In this document: piece after piece, positions 17,757 to 26,249 of the stretch | Layout of the letters: each line of letters begins with the position of its first letter | Position numbering within the stretch: the first letter of the stretch is position 1 | Assembly (NCBI RefSeq): GCF_018403325.1 | Contig: NZ_BOSL01000002.1 | Span: forward strand, 372,001 to 436,000 | DNA: 64,000 nt | Reading direction: 5' to 3' | Source of the DNA: Paenibacillus vini | GTDB lineage: Bacteria; Bacillota; Bacilli; Paenibacillales; Paenibacillaceae | Notes under the pieces: generated by a model | What the model was told of the DNA's origin: nothing | The model's database searches: none | The model's input: the letters and a program-made list of their open reading frames with translations, nothing else | Program-made: the position numbers and the translations under genes

Positions 17757-17990
17757 GTGTTTTGGAAGCAGTTGTGGGAGAGTCACAGGGGGCGCCTGCT
17801 CGGGCTGGCGGCGGCCGTGTTTTTATGCCCGATCTATCTGTTTTTCGGATTTTGGAACATGATGTTCTGCGCCCTCTTACTGTTTGTCGGGTATACCGTC
17901 GGCAAGTACAAGGATTTGGACCAAGGGTCCTTCTTGCCATGGGGGGAACTGAAGAACTGGCTGGCTTCGCGCTGGCGCCCATTTAAATGA
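17757..17990 (+). CDS. DUF2273 small membrane protein
   Basis: A 77-aa protein with two membrane helices, the first around LLGLAAAVFLCPIYLFFGFW and the second around MFCALLLFVGYTVGKYKD. The size, the closing GKYKDLD and the place after amaP identify the DUF2273 family, which accompanies Asp23 genes. The start is GTG 17757, preceded by AGGGGGAAG. The role is unknown, presumably in the same membrane-associated Asp23 assembly. Confidence 0.88.
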   Translation: MFWKQLWESHRGRLLGLAAAVFLCPIYLFFGFWNMMFCALLLFVGYTVGKYKDLDQGSFLPWGELKNWLASRWRPFK

Positions 17991-18000
17991 TTCCTGTGAT

Positions 18001-18077
18001 ATGCTTTCTCCGGAAAAAGAGCACCGTCTTCATCTTGCCCGTTTTGTGGAGAGAGCATGTTACAGGTTTTTTTGCGT
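18001..18077 (+). other. Long-range inverted repeat upstream of nusB
   Basis: ATGCTTTCTCC at 18001-18011 can pair with GGAGAGAGCAT at 18048-18058 (one G-T pair), enclosing about 36 nt. GTTACAGG and a run of seven T follow. It may be a terminator for the Asp23 set with an unusually long loop, or part of a leader RNA. Confidence 0.4.
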
Positions 18078-18132
18078 AATGAAGGCCGTTGTAAATTTTC
18101 AGAAGGCTCATCTTTTTATAATAAGGAAATTG

Positions 18133-18160
18133 TGATGATCCAAGCGTTTTTGGCTCATCA
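18133..18160 (+). other. Hairpin in the nusB leader
   Basis: TGATGATCCAA pairs with TTGGCTCATCA (one mismatch) around GCGTTT. No T tract follows, so it is not a standard terminator. It stands 23 nt before the nusB ribosome site. Confidence 0.45.
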
Positions 18161-18195
18161 TTAAGATAGGTTCAACTTAATCAAGGAGGCAGTCC

Positions 18196-18651
18196 ATGAA
18201 ACGGAGATTGGCGAGAGAAATTGCGGTGCAAAGTTTGTATCATATGGAAATGAACGAGGTTGAAGCTGAGGAAGCGGTGACGATGCTGTTGGCCGAAGCG
18301 GCCGGCGAGAATGAGGGAGAAGTCGAGGTTACCGATTTGACCGGGGCTAAAGCCAAGGATTTCATTTTGGAGCTTGTGAACGGAACGTGGAGCCGGAAGG
18401 AAGCGATCGACGGACTGTTGTCCGATTATTTGAAAGGCTGGCAAATCAGCCGCTTGTCCAAGGTTGATCGTCAAGTACTCCGTCAAGCCGTGTATGAAAT
18501 GATTTTCCGTGATGATGTTCCCGGGAAAGTAGCGGTGAATGAAGCGATTGAGCTTGCCAAACATTTCGGTACAACGGAGTCCGGCAAATTTGTCAACGGT
18601 GTGCTCGGTAAGATGATACAGGACTTGGATCAGCTTAAGGCCAAGATCTAA
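18196..18651 (+). CDS. nusB: Transcription antitermination factor NusB
   Basis: Binds boxA RNA with NusE (ribosomal protein S10) in rRNA antitermination. The 151-aa all-helical protein begins [21 protein letters not shown], the basic RNA-binding patch. It ends with the family signature [20 protein letters not shown]...[13 protein letters not shown] 18196 has AAGGAGG 6 nt upstream. It starts a tight group leading into folD and xseA, as in B. subtilis. Confidence 0.96.
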   Translation: MKRRLAREIAVQSLYHMEMNEVEAEEAVTMLLAEAAGENEGEVEVTDLTGAKAKDFILELVNGTWSRKEAIDGLLSDYLKGWQISRLSKVDRQVLRQAVYEMIFRDDVPGKVAVNEAIELAKHFGTTESGKFVNGVLGKMIQDLDQLKAKI

Positions 18652-18686
18652 ACATATATAAACAAGCCATAAAAGGAGAGGATATC

Positions 18687-19544
18687 ATGTCAGCACCACT
18701 CATTAACGGTAAACAAGTTTCGGAAGAGATCCGGGGAGCGCTTCGCGGCGAGGTCGAGCTTCTGACGAAGCAGGGATTAACCCCTGGTCTCGCGGTTGTT
18801 CTCGTCGGGGAAGATCCGGCTTCTCAGGTATATGTCCGGAATAAAGAGAAGGCATGTCATGACCTCGGCTATTACTCGGAGGTTCATCGTCTGTCTGCAT
18901 CGACGACCCAAGAAGAGTTGTTGGCTCTTGTGGACAAGCTTAACCGCCAAGACAATATTCACGGCATACTCGTGCAATTGCCGCTGCCTAACCATATAGA
19001 TGAGAAGTCCGTGATCAATGCGATTGCTGTGGAAAAAGACGTAGACGGCTTCCATCCAGTGAACGTCGGAAACCTCGTGATCGGGGACGACAGCCTGCTG
19101 CCGTGTACACCGGCAGGAGTGATTGAGCTCATCAAGCGGACAGGAATTGAAATGGCCGGAAAGCATGCCGTAGTTATCGGCCGCAGCAATATTGTCGGCA
19201 AGCCGGTATCCCTTCTTTTGCAGCGGGAGAACGCCACGGTGACGATGTGTCATTCGCGGACGGCCAACATGAAGGAATTGACGCAGCAGGCGGATATTCT
19301 AGTAGTGGCAATCGGGCGGGCCAACTTTGTTGACGCGTCGTACGTGAAGCCCGGTGCTGTGGTTATCGATGTGGGCATGAACCGTTTGGAGAACGGCAAA
19401 CTGGCCGGCGACGTGGATTTTGAATCCGTGAAGGAAGTTTCCGGTCCGATTACGCCGGTACCTGGCGGTGTGGGACCGATGACGATCACGATGCTGATGC
19501 AAAATACGCTGATCGCGGCAAAACGGTTAGGCGGACTGGCTTAG
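18687..19544 (+). CDS. folD: Bifunctional methylenetetrahydrofolate dehydrogenase/cyclohydrolase
   Basis: Interconverts 5,10-methylene- and 10-formyl-tetrahydrofolate with NADP, supplying one-carbon units for purines and formyl-Met. A 285-aa protein with [13 protein letters not shown] holding the catalytic Lys, GILVQLPLP, and [11 protein letters not shown]. The Rossmann motif is [13 protein letters not shown] and the closing motif [14 protein letters not shown]. All are intact. AAGGAGAGG precedes ATG 18687. Confidence 0.97.
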   Translation: MSAPLINGKQVSEEIRGALRGEVELLTKQGLTPGLAVVLVGEDPASQVYVRNKEKACHDLGYYSEVHRLSASTTQEELLALVDKLNRQDNIHGILVQLPLPNHIDEKSVINAIAVEKDVDGFHPVNVGNLVIGDDSLLPCTPAGVIELIKRTGIEMAGKHAVVIGRSNIVGKPVSLLLQRENATVTMCHSRTANMKELTQQADILVVAIGRANFVDASYVKPGAVVIDVGMNRLENGKLAGDVDFESVKEVSGPITPVPGGVGPMTITMLMQNTLIAAKRLGGLA

Positions 19545-19589
19545 TAAGAACATTAGGACGCAGGCCAGAGCGGAAAGGGGGAAAGCCCC

Positions 19590-20966
19590 GTGGAACAGCG
19601 CGTTTTATCCATCAAAGAATTGAACCGGTACATCCGGATGAAAATGGAGTCGGACACCTTATTGTCCGAGGTGTGGATTCGCGGCGAGATTTCGAATTTC
19701 ACGCACCACTCGAGCGGACATATGTACTTTACGTTGAAGGATGAAAGCAGCCGGATCAAGAGTATCATGTTCGCAACGCATAACCGGCGGCTTCCTTTCA
19801 TTCCGAAGGAAGGCTCCCGGGTAATCGCCCGGGGGAACGTCACGGTTTACGAGCGGGACGGCCAATACCAGTTCTATGCGACGCATATGCAGCCGGACGG
19901 CATCGGCAGTTTGTACCTGGCTTACGAACAATTAAAGAACAAGCTGGAAGCCGAAGGTCTGTTTGCACCGGGACGGAAGCGGGCGTTGCCGCGGTTTCCG
20001 CATGTGATCGGCGTTATTACATCGCCGACCGGAGCGGCTGTCCGCGACATTCTTACGACGCTGCAGCGCCGTTATCCGCAGGCTTCCGTCGTCCTGTACC
20101 CGGTGTTGGTGCAGGGGAAGGGAGCGGCTCCTTCGATCGTCAAGGCGATCCGGACGATGAACGAGAGCGGCGAGGCCGACGTCTTGATCGTCGGCCGGGG
20201 CGGCGGCTCGCTGGAAGAGCTGTGGGCGTTCAATGAAGAGCCGGTCGCGCGCGCGATTTACGAATCGGGGATCCCGGTCATTTCGGCCGTAGGGCACGAA
20301 ACGGACTTCACCATCGCCGATTTCGTCGCGGACTTGCGCGCCGCTACGCCCACCGCCGCCGCTGAGCTCGCCGTGCCGCACACGGCCGAGCTGAAGGCGC
20401 AGCTGCGCCAGCGCGAGCAGATGCTGCAGCAGGGCCTGCAGCATCGCCTGGCTCAGGCGCGCGAGCGGCTCCGCCGGCTCCAGCAGTCGCCGGCCATGCG
20501 ACAGCCGCAGCGGGCGCTGCTCCAGCACGCGGAGCGGCTGGATACGCTGAAGACGCGGCTGCAGGCGCGGATGATGTCCCGCAAGGAGCTGACGGATGCC
20601 CGGCACGGCCGGTTGCATCAGCGTCTGCTGCGGTACCATCCGCAGGAGAGCTTGCTCTTCGCGAAGCGTCGCCAGAGCGAAGGAGACCGGCTGCTCCGCC
20701 AGGCGATGACCGCCCTCCTGCGGGACAAATCACAGCAGCTGACGTCCGGAATCCGTCAGTTGGATATGTTGAGTCCTTTGAAGGTTATGGGACGGGGATA
20801 CAGCCTGGTGTATGACGAACAAGGCAAAAAGCTGATCAAATCGATGAATGATGTGGAACCCGGCGACATGGTGAAGGTTAAAGTTACCGACGGGGAACTG
20901 GATTGCCAAGTATGGGGCATGCGGAAAGGAGCAGGTGAAGATGGCGGAGGAACAACAGGGTCTTAA
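19590..20966 (+). CDS. xseA: Exodeoxyribonuclease VII large subunit
   Basis: Single-strand-specific nuclease with XseB, acting in mismatch and double-strand-break repair. The N-terminal OB fold (WIRGEISNFTHHSSGHMYFTLKD) is followed by the catalytic domain with GVITSPTGAAVRDILTTLQRRYP and GRGGGSLEELWAFNEE...SAVGHETDFTIADFVAD. A long Gln/Arg/Leu coiled coil (about 265-385) comes next. At 458 aa it is standard. The start is GTG 19590. The coiled-coil coding segment is markedly more GC-rich than the rest. The ribosome site GGGGG (19577-19581) can pair with CCCC directly before the start codon. Confidence 0.96.
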   Translation: MEQRVLSIKELNRYIRMKMESDTLLSEVWIRGEISNFTHHSSGHMYFTLKDESSRIKSIMFATHNRRLPFIPKEGSRVIARGNVTVYERDGQYQFYATHMQPDGIGSLYLAYEQLKNKLEAEGLFAPGRKRALPRFPHVIGVITSPTGAAVRDILTTLQRRYPQASVVLYPVLVQGKGAAPSIVKAIRTMNESGEADVLIVGRGGGSLEELWAFNEEPVARAIYESGIPVISAVGHETDFTIADFVADLRAATPTAAAELAVPHTAELKAQLRQREQMLQQGLQHRLAQARERLRRLQQSPAMRQPQRALLQHAERLDTLKTRLQARMMSRKELTDARHGRLHQRLLRYHPQESLLFAKRRQSEGDRLLRQAMTALLRDKSQQLTSGIRQLDMLSPLKVMGRGYSLVYDEQGKKLIKSMNDVEPGDMVKVKVTDGELDCQVWGMRKGAGEDGGGTTGS

Positions 20967-21198
20967 TTTTGAAGAGGCGATGAATCAGCTGGAAGATATC
21001 GTTTCCCAACTGGAGCGGGGAGACGTGCCGTTGGAACAGGCGATCGATCTGTTCCAAAAAGGTATGCAGCTGTCACAGCTTTGCAGCCAGAAGCTGTCAC
21101 AGGTGGAGCGCAAGATCGAAATGATCGTGGAAACGGACGGAGAGATCACCAAGAAGCCGTTCAATTCATTGGCAGAGGAGAGCGATTCGCTTGGATAA
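20941..21198 (+). CDS. xseB: Exodeoxyribonuclease VII small subunit
   Basis: An 85-aa helical hairpin that binds the XseA coiled coil. LNFEEAMNQLEDIVSQLERGDVPLEQAIDLF covers the family signature. ATG 20941 follows AAAGGAG at 20925-20931. It overlaps the xseA end by 26 bp, so translation is coupled. The C-terminus extends slightly beyond the usual 75-80 aa and overlaps the start of ispA. Confidence 0.94.
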   Translation: MAEEQQGLNFEEAMNQLEDIVSQLERGDVPLEQAIDLFQKGMQLSQLCSQKLSQVERKIEMIVETDGEITKKPFNSLAEESDSLG

Positions 21199-22102
21199 GG
21201 CTTCGGGTACTTCGATTCAAAGCTATATCGGAGAGATTTCGGGGCTGGTCGGTTCCCGGCTCGAGGAGTTTCTGCCGGGAGCCTGGAACGTACCTGAACG
21301 GCTTGCGAAGTCGATGCAATACTCACTGATGGCCGGGGGCAAACGGCTGCGGCCGTTGCTCGTCGTTGCCGCGGCGGAGTCGCTGGGAGCGAGCCGTGAG
21401 GCTGCGCTGCCCGTCGCCTGCGCCGTGGAAATGGTACATACCTACTCGCTGATCCATGATGATTTACCTGCAATGGATGACGATGATTACCGGCGCGGCA
21501 AGCTGACGAACCATAAAGTGTTCGGGGAAGCAATGGCGATCCTAGCGGGTGACGGACTGTTGACCCATGCTTTTTACAATGTCGTTCAAGCCTCGCGCCA
21601 GTATGGAATCAGCGCCGAAAGCGTTCTGTCGATCATTGAAGAACTCGCCGTATATGCCGGACCATCCGGTATGGTAGGCGGCCAGGTTGCGGACATGGAA
21701 GGTGAACAGGGACTTACCGATCTGGAACAGCTTCGGTATATCCACGAGCATAAGACCGGGGATCTAATCGTCTTCTGTTTGAAGGCCGGAGGCCGGATCG
21801 CGTCCGCCTCGGAAACGCAGCTCGCCGCACTCGAAACTTACGGGCGTTCGATCGGTCTCGCTTTTCAAATTCAGGACGACATTCTGGATCTTGTGGGCGA
21901 TGAGACCAAGCTCGGCAAAAAAACGCAGAGCGACGTGAAGCAAGGAAAGGTTACCTATCCTTATTTTATAGGCCTGGAGGCATCTCGCGCCGAAGTGGAC
22001 CGGTTGACCCGATCCGCCAAAGACGCGATAACCGAAGGTAACATTCCGAACCCGGATCATCTGCTGGCCATCGCCGATTATTTATTGCAGAGAGATCATT
22101 AA
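21191..22102 (+). CDS. ispA: Polyprenyl (farnesyl) diphosphate synthase
   Basis: Condenses isopentenyl diphosphate with allylic diphosphates to a C15 product that feeds undecaprenyl carrier and quinone synthesis. A 303-aa protein. The first aspartate-rich motif is DDLPAMDDDD, preceded by MVHTYSLIH. The second is FQIQDDILD. GGKRLRPLL, the diphosphate-binding patch, is intact. The residues before the first motif (YSLIH) fit a farnesyl-chain enzyme, though chain length cannot be fixed by eye. The start is TTG 21191, inside the end of xseB, behind AGAGGAGAG. Confidence 0.94.
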   Translation: MDKASGTSIQSYIGEISGLVGSRLEEFLPGAWNVPERLAKSMQYSLMAGGKRLRPLLVVAAAESLGASREAALPVACAVEMVHTYSLIHDDLPAMDDDDYRRGKLTNHKVFGEAMAILAGDGLLTHAFYNVVQASRQYGISAESVLSIIEELAVYAGPSGMVGGQVADMEGEQGLTDLEQLRYIHEHKTGDLIVFCLKAGGRIASASETQLAALETYGRSIGLAFQIQDDILDLVGDETKLGKKTQSDVKQGKVTYPYFIGLEASRAEVDRLTRSAKDAITEGNIPNPDHLLAIADYLLQRDH

Positions 22103-22215
22103 TGGGGTCATTTTCGACAATTCCGGATCATGTGCTATAATAAAGGCTATTATCAACAAGTTGATGTTTTAAACTTACACAGACAGAAATCCATATAGGA
22201 AAGCGGGGAATTTGG

Positions 22216-24126
22216 GTGCTGCTTTCGCAAATTAAAGGGCCCGGCGATTTGAAGTCATGTTCGATTGAGGAATTGACTCCGCTTGCGGCCGAAATTCGCC
22301 AATTTTTAATTGAAAAGCTCTCAATCACGGGTGGACATTTAGCTCCCAATCTGGGCGTGGTCGAACTGACCATCGCGCTGCATTATTGTTATAACAGCCC
22401 GCAGGATAAGTTTATTTTCGACGTAGGCCATCAGGCTTACGTGCACAAAATTTTAACCGGCCGGATGGACCGTTTCGATACGCTGCGGAAGCAAAACGGA
22501 CTTTGCGGCTTTGTGAAGCGTTGCGAGAGTGAGCATGACGTCTGGGAAGCCGGTCATAGCAGCACTTCTTTGTCGGCGGCCATGGGTATGGCTTTGGCTC
22601 GTGATCTTAAAGGTGAGCAGCACAAAGTGGTAGCCGTTATCGGAGACGGAGCGCTTACCGGAGGCATGGCCTTCGAGGCACTGAACCATATCGGGCACGA
22701 AAAGAAGGATCTCATGGTGATCCTGAACGACAACGAAATGTCGATCGCGCCTAATGTCGGCGCCATGCACAATTATTTGACCAAAATCCGTTCGGACCGC
22801 AATTATTTGCGTGCGAAGGACGAAGTGGAACAATTGCTCAAGAAGATTCCTGCCATTGGCGGCAAGCTGGCGAAAACGGCCGAAAGAGTAAAGGACAGCC
22901 TGAAGTATTTAATGGTATCCGGCGTGCTGTTCGAAGAGCTCGGGTTCAAGTATTTAGGACCGGTCGACGGGCATGATCTTCCAGGGCTTATCGACTCTTT
23001 TAATCAGGCTAACAATGTTAAAGGCCCTGTACTTGTTCATGTACTGACTACGAAGGGCAAAGGATATACGCCTGCGGAGGAAGATTCCTTTAAGTGGCAT
23101 GGGATTACTTCCCCGTACAAAATCGAATCGGGCCAGCTGCTGAAGGCCGTTGGAAATCCAATGTATACCGAGGTATTCGGGGAGACGCTGATCGAGCTGG
23201 CCGAACAGGACGATCGAATCGTTGCGGTAACTCCGGCTATGCCTGGGGGTTCCGGATTGGTTAAATTCGGCGAGCGGTTCCCTGGACGAATGATCGATGT
23301 AGGGATCGCCGAACAACATGCAGCCACGATGTGTGCGGCGATGGCGCTGGAAGGGATGAAGCCGGTCTTTGCCGTGTATTCCACCTTCATGCAGCGTGCA
23401 TATGATCAGATCGTTCATGACATCTGCCGTCATAATGCGAATGTCATGTTCGCCATCGACCGGGCAGGATTTGTCGGAGCCGATGGGGAAACGCATCAGG
23501 GCGTTTTCGATATCGCCTTTTTGCGCCACATTCCGAACATGGTACTCATGATGCCAAAAGATGAGAATGAACTGCGCCATATGATGAAGACGGCTTTGGA
23601 ATACAACGACGGGCCGATCGCATATCGGTACCCACGCATCAATGTTCCTGGTGTTCCTCTGGACGAGAAGCTGGTTCCGATTCCAATCGGAAGCTGGGAA
23701 ATGCTTCGCGAAGGTGAAGGGCTGGTCATCATGGCCGTTGGACCGATGGTTCAGGTCGCCGAGGAAGCCGCCGAAATGCTGAAACGGGAAGGCATTCAGG
23801 CCGCGGTGGTCAATGCCCGGTTCTTGAAGCCGCTGGATGATAACATGCTGCTGAGTCTGGCTCGTCGTCCCGGAAAAATGATCGTACTGGAAGAGGCGTC
23901 CCAAGCCGGCAGTCTGGGCAGCGCGGTGCTGGAATTTTATGCGGAGCACGGACTTTCAGGTCTCGATATCAGCCTGATGGGAGTTCCGGACCGATTCATT
24001 GAACACGGAAGCATCAAGGAACAATTGCAGGAAGTCGGTCTGACGGCGGAGAATGTTGTCGGTGAAGTTCTTAAGTACCGCTCCGGCCAGCAGTTTGCAT
24101 TCGGCAAGAAAGCGAAGCCTTTTTAA
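22216..24126 (+). CDS. dxs: 1-deoxy-D-xylulose-5-phosphate synthase
   Basis: Thiamine-dependent first step of the MEP isoprenoid pathway, joining pyruvate and glyceraldehyde 3-phosphate. A 636-aa protein. The ThDP motif [19 protein letters not shown]...NDNEMSI is intact, with [15 protein letters not shown] before it. The transketolase-like middle domain has [18 protein letters not shown] and [17 protein letters not shown]. The start is GTG 22216. It follows ispA by 113 bp, so isoprenoid precursor and chain synthesis are clustered. Confidence 0.97.
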   Translation: MLLSQIKGPGDLKSCSIEELTPLAAEIRQFLIEKLSITGGHLAPNLGVVELTIALHYCYNSPQDKFIFDVGHQAYVHKILTGRMDRFDTLRKQNGLCGFVKRCESEHDVWEAGHSSTSLSAAMGMALARDLKGEQHKVVAVIGDGALTGGMAFEALNHIGHEKKDLMVILNDNEMSIAPNVGAMHNYLTKIRSDRNYLRAKDEVEQLLKKIPAIGGKLAKTAERVKDSLKYLMVSGVLFEELGFKYLGPVDGHDLPGLIDSFNQANNVKGPVLVHVLTTKGKGYTPAEEDSFKWHGITSPYKIESGQLLKAVGNPMYTEVFGETLIELAEQDDRIVAVTPAMPGGSGLVKFGERFPGRMIDVGIAEQHAATMCAAMALEGMKPVFAVYSTFMQRAYDQIVHDICRHNANVMFAIDRAGFVGADGETHQGVFDIAFLRHIPNMVLMMPKDENELRHMMKTALEYNDGPIAYRYPRINVPGVPLDEKLVPIPIGSWEMLREGEGLVIMAVGPMVQVAEEAAEMLKREGIQAAVVNARFLKPLDDNMLLSLARRPGKMIVLEEASQAGSLGSAVLEFYAEHGLSGLDISLMGVPDRFIEHGSIKEQLQEVGLTAENVVGEVLKYRSGQQFAFGKKAKPF

Positions 24127-24257
24127 GCTAAACGAGATATGAAGAACCATAAATCAAGAATGATTCAACAGCTTTTAAAATAGGGATGGTGAATGCTCGC
24201 AGACGGACTCTCCGTCCGCGAGTTTCTCCTTTCACCGGGAAAAGTCAGGAGAATTCG

Positions 24258-25103
24258 ATGTCTGTATCCAAAGAACGTATCGATGTCCTGCTTGTGGAGC
24301 AGGGCTTTTTTGAAAGCAGGGAGAAGGCGAAAGCCGCGATCATGGCGGGTCTCGTTCTCAGCGGGTCGGAGAGGATCGAGAAAGCCGGAACAAAGGTACC
24401 CCGTGATATTCCGCTAACCGTAAAAGGATCGGTCCATCCCTATGTGAGCAGGGGCGGGCTGAAGCTGGAAAAGGCGCTTAGAACATTCGGCATTGATTTG
24501 AAAGGGCGGACTATGCTCGATATCGGATCCTCGACCGGAGGCTTTACGGATTGCGCTCTGCAAAACGGAGCCGATTACGTATATGCCATCGATGTCGGAT
24601 ATAATCAGCTCGATTGGTCGCTTCGGAACGACGAGCGCGTCAATGTGAAAGAACGGACCAACTTCCGGTATATGACGCCCGATGATTTGGATGGGCCGAC
24701 ACCGGATTTCGCAAGCATCGACGTTTCGTTTATTTCGCTGAAAATCATTCTGCCTCCCTTGCTGGAATTGCTGAAGCGGCCGGCAGATGTCGCGGCGTTG
24801 ATCAAGCCGCAGTTTGAAGCGGGACGTGACAAGGTGGGGAAATCCGGCGTAGTTCGCGATTCCAAAGTGCATCTTGAGGTGCTGGAAACGGTGCTTGGTT
24901 TCGCTGTGGAGCTTGGTTTTGCTCTGAAAGGACTCACGTTTTCCCCGATTACCGGCGGTGAAGGCAACATTGAGTTTTTGGCGCATTTCGGCCTGAACGA
25001 AGAGCCGGGTTCAGACGAAACAGGACCGGAGCAAATAACCGAAATGTCACGGCGCGTGATTGAGGAAGCCGCGCGGACATTTCATGCGAACCCGTCGAAA
25101 TGA
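24258..25103 (+). CDS. yqxC: TlyA/YqxC family rRNA 2'-O-methyltransferase
   Basis: An S4 RNA-binding domain at the N-terminus (ERIDVLLVEQGFFESREKAK, then YVSRGGLKLEKAL) is joined to an FtsJ-like SAM domain. The SAM motif I is MLDIGSSTGGFTDCALQNGA and motif IV SIDVSFISLKIILPPL. Relatives methylate ribose in 16S and/or 23S rRNA, and some are annotated as haemolysin A. ATG 24258 follows AGGAG at 24247; an in-frame ATG at 24186 would add 24 unconserved residues. Length 281 aa. Confidence 0.92.
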   Translation: MSVSKERIDVLLVEQGFFESREKAKAAIMAGLVLSGSERIEKAGTKVPRDIPLTVKGSVHPYVSRGGLKLEKALRTFGIDLKGRTMLDIGSSTGGFTDCALQNGADYVYAIDVGYNQLDWSLRNDERVNVKERTNFRYMTPDDLDGPTPDFASIDVSFISLKIILPPLLELLKRPADVAALIKPQFEAGRDKVGKSGVVRDSKVHLEVLETVLGFAVELGFALKGLTFSPITGGEGNIEFLAHFGLNEEPGSDETGPEQITEMSRRVIEEAARTFHANPSK

Positions 25104-25258
25104 CGGGTTTTTGATTTTTGGATATTGCCAACGGAACAGGCGTTCCCCTATAATATAAATATCTCGAGACATGACTTTATTGCTGACCTATATATTGTTC
25201 CTGATTGACAGGAGCTGAGGATTCTTGCGTCGAATAAGTCAGTTGAGGTGATTGAGTT

Positions 25259-25759
25259 ATGGGGGATTATTCCGACGGTCTGCTGATGGTTGTCATTGCG
25301 GGGATCGCGCTGTATCTCGGCTATCGCGGTTTCCGCTCATGGGTCCGCAAGCCGTTTACTTTGCGCTCAGGGATCGGATTCATGATGAACGAGGAGATTG
25401 TGGAGCATCCGGCCGTAGATGTGCTGGAGACAGCCGGTTATGAGGTGGTCAGCGACAAGCTGAAGGTACCGCTTGCTTTTAAAGTGGATGGCCAAATTCT
25501 CCATAGCCGATTGTTTATCGACTATATCGCGGTCAAAGATGGGGAATTCTATCTGGTAAGAACCGCGCGGGAACGATTGCCCATCGAATGGACAGGCAGC
25601 GGCCTCCGAAGAGATCTGTTACCTTATCTGCTGTTGTATCCCGATTGTGCGGGATTGCTGTATGTGGATAGTGAGCAGGGAACCCTCAAAGAAATTGCCT
25701 TAACGACAGACGAAGATGAAGACGAATCAGCCCATGAAGGGCCATGGAGGACGTTATGA
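25259..25759 (+). CDS. Unknown protein with membrane anchor, between tlyA and argR
   Basis: A 166-aa protein with one N-terminal membrane helix ([18 protein letters not shown], about 8-25), then a soluble alpha/beta domain. That domain contains [54 protein letters not shown] and an acidic tail ([12 protein letters not shown]). The Glu, later Asp and beta-hairpin order weakly recalls nuclease-like folds, but the ExK part is absent, so no activity is proposed. GAGGTGA precedes ATG 25259. Its stop overlaps the argR start by 4 bp, indicating coupled expression. Confidence 0.75.
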   Translation: MGDYSDGLLMVVIAGIALYLGYRGFRSWVRKPFTLRSGIGFMMNEEIVEHPAVDVLETAGYEVVSDKLKVPLAFKVDGQILHSRLFIDYIAVKDGEFYLVRTARERLPIEWTGSGLRRDLLPYLLLYPDCAGLLYVDSEQGTLKEIALTTDEDEDESAHEGPWRTL

Positions 25760-26205
25760 AGGGTCAAAGACATATCAAAATACGTGAGATTATAGCAAAC
25801 AAGGAAATAGAAACCCAGGACGAGCTGGTCGAAGCGCTAAGGAATGCGGGTTTTCAAGTAACCCAAGCCACGGTGTCCAGGGATATTAAAGAGCTTATGC
25901 TGATCAAGGTTCCGACGGATGACGGCAGATATAAGTATTCCATGCCGACCGCACAGCGGTACAATCCGGTTCAGAAGCTCCAACGCGCTTTGGTCGACAG
26001 CTTTGTTCATATCGATCATACCGGCAATCTTGTCGTCGTGAAATGCCTTCCAGGGACAGCCAACTCGGTCGCCGTCCTGCTCGACAATATGGAATGGCCG
26101 GATTTGCTCGGTACGATATGCGGGGATGATACGATCCTGATGATTTGCCGGGATGAGGAATACAGTCAGTTCGTGATCAAACAGATCATGAACTTCATTT
26201 CATAA
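25756..26205 (+). CDS. argR: Arginine repressor ArgR/AhrC
   Basis: Arginine-dependent hexameric regulator that represses biosynthesis and activates catabolism. Exactly 149 aa, the family length. The winged-helix N-domain has [40 protein letters not shown] (shown as two blocks of the family pattern). The C-terminal arginine-binding core has [19 protein letters not shown] and [17 protein letters not shown] 25756 follows GGAGG at 25746-25750. It sits before recN, as in B. subtilis. Confidence 0.96.
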   Translation: MKGQRHIKIREIIANKEIETQDELVEALRNAGFQVTQATVSRDIKELMLIKVPTDDGRYKYSMPTAQRYNPVQKLQRALVDSFVHIDHTGNLVVVKCLPGTANSVAVLLDNMEWPDLLGTICGDDTILMICRDEEYSQFVIKQIMNFIS

Positions 26206-26249
26206 GTAATACCTTCTATATTTTTGCGTTCGAAGGGAGTTGTCGTTGC

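Noticed and set aside
25259-25759. PD-(D/E)XK nuclease reading of the unknown argR-linked protein
   Set aside because: The Asp and Glu spacing is suggestive, but the ExK part is missing and a membrane anchor is atypical; not supportable by eye.
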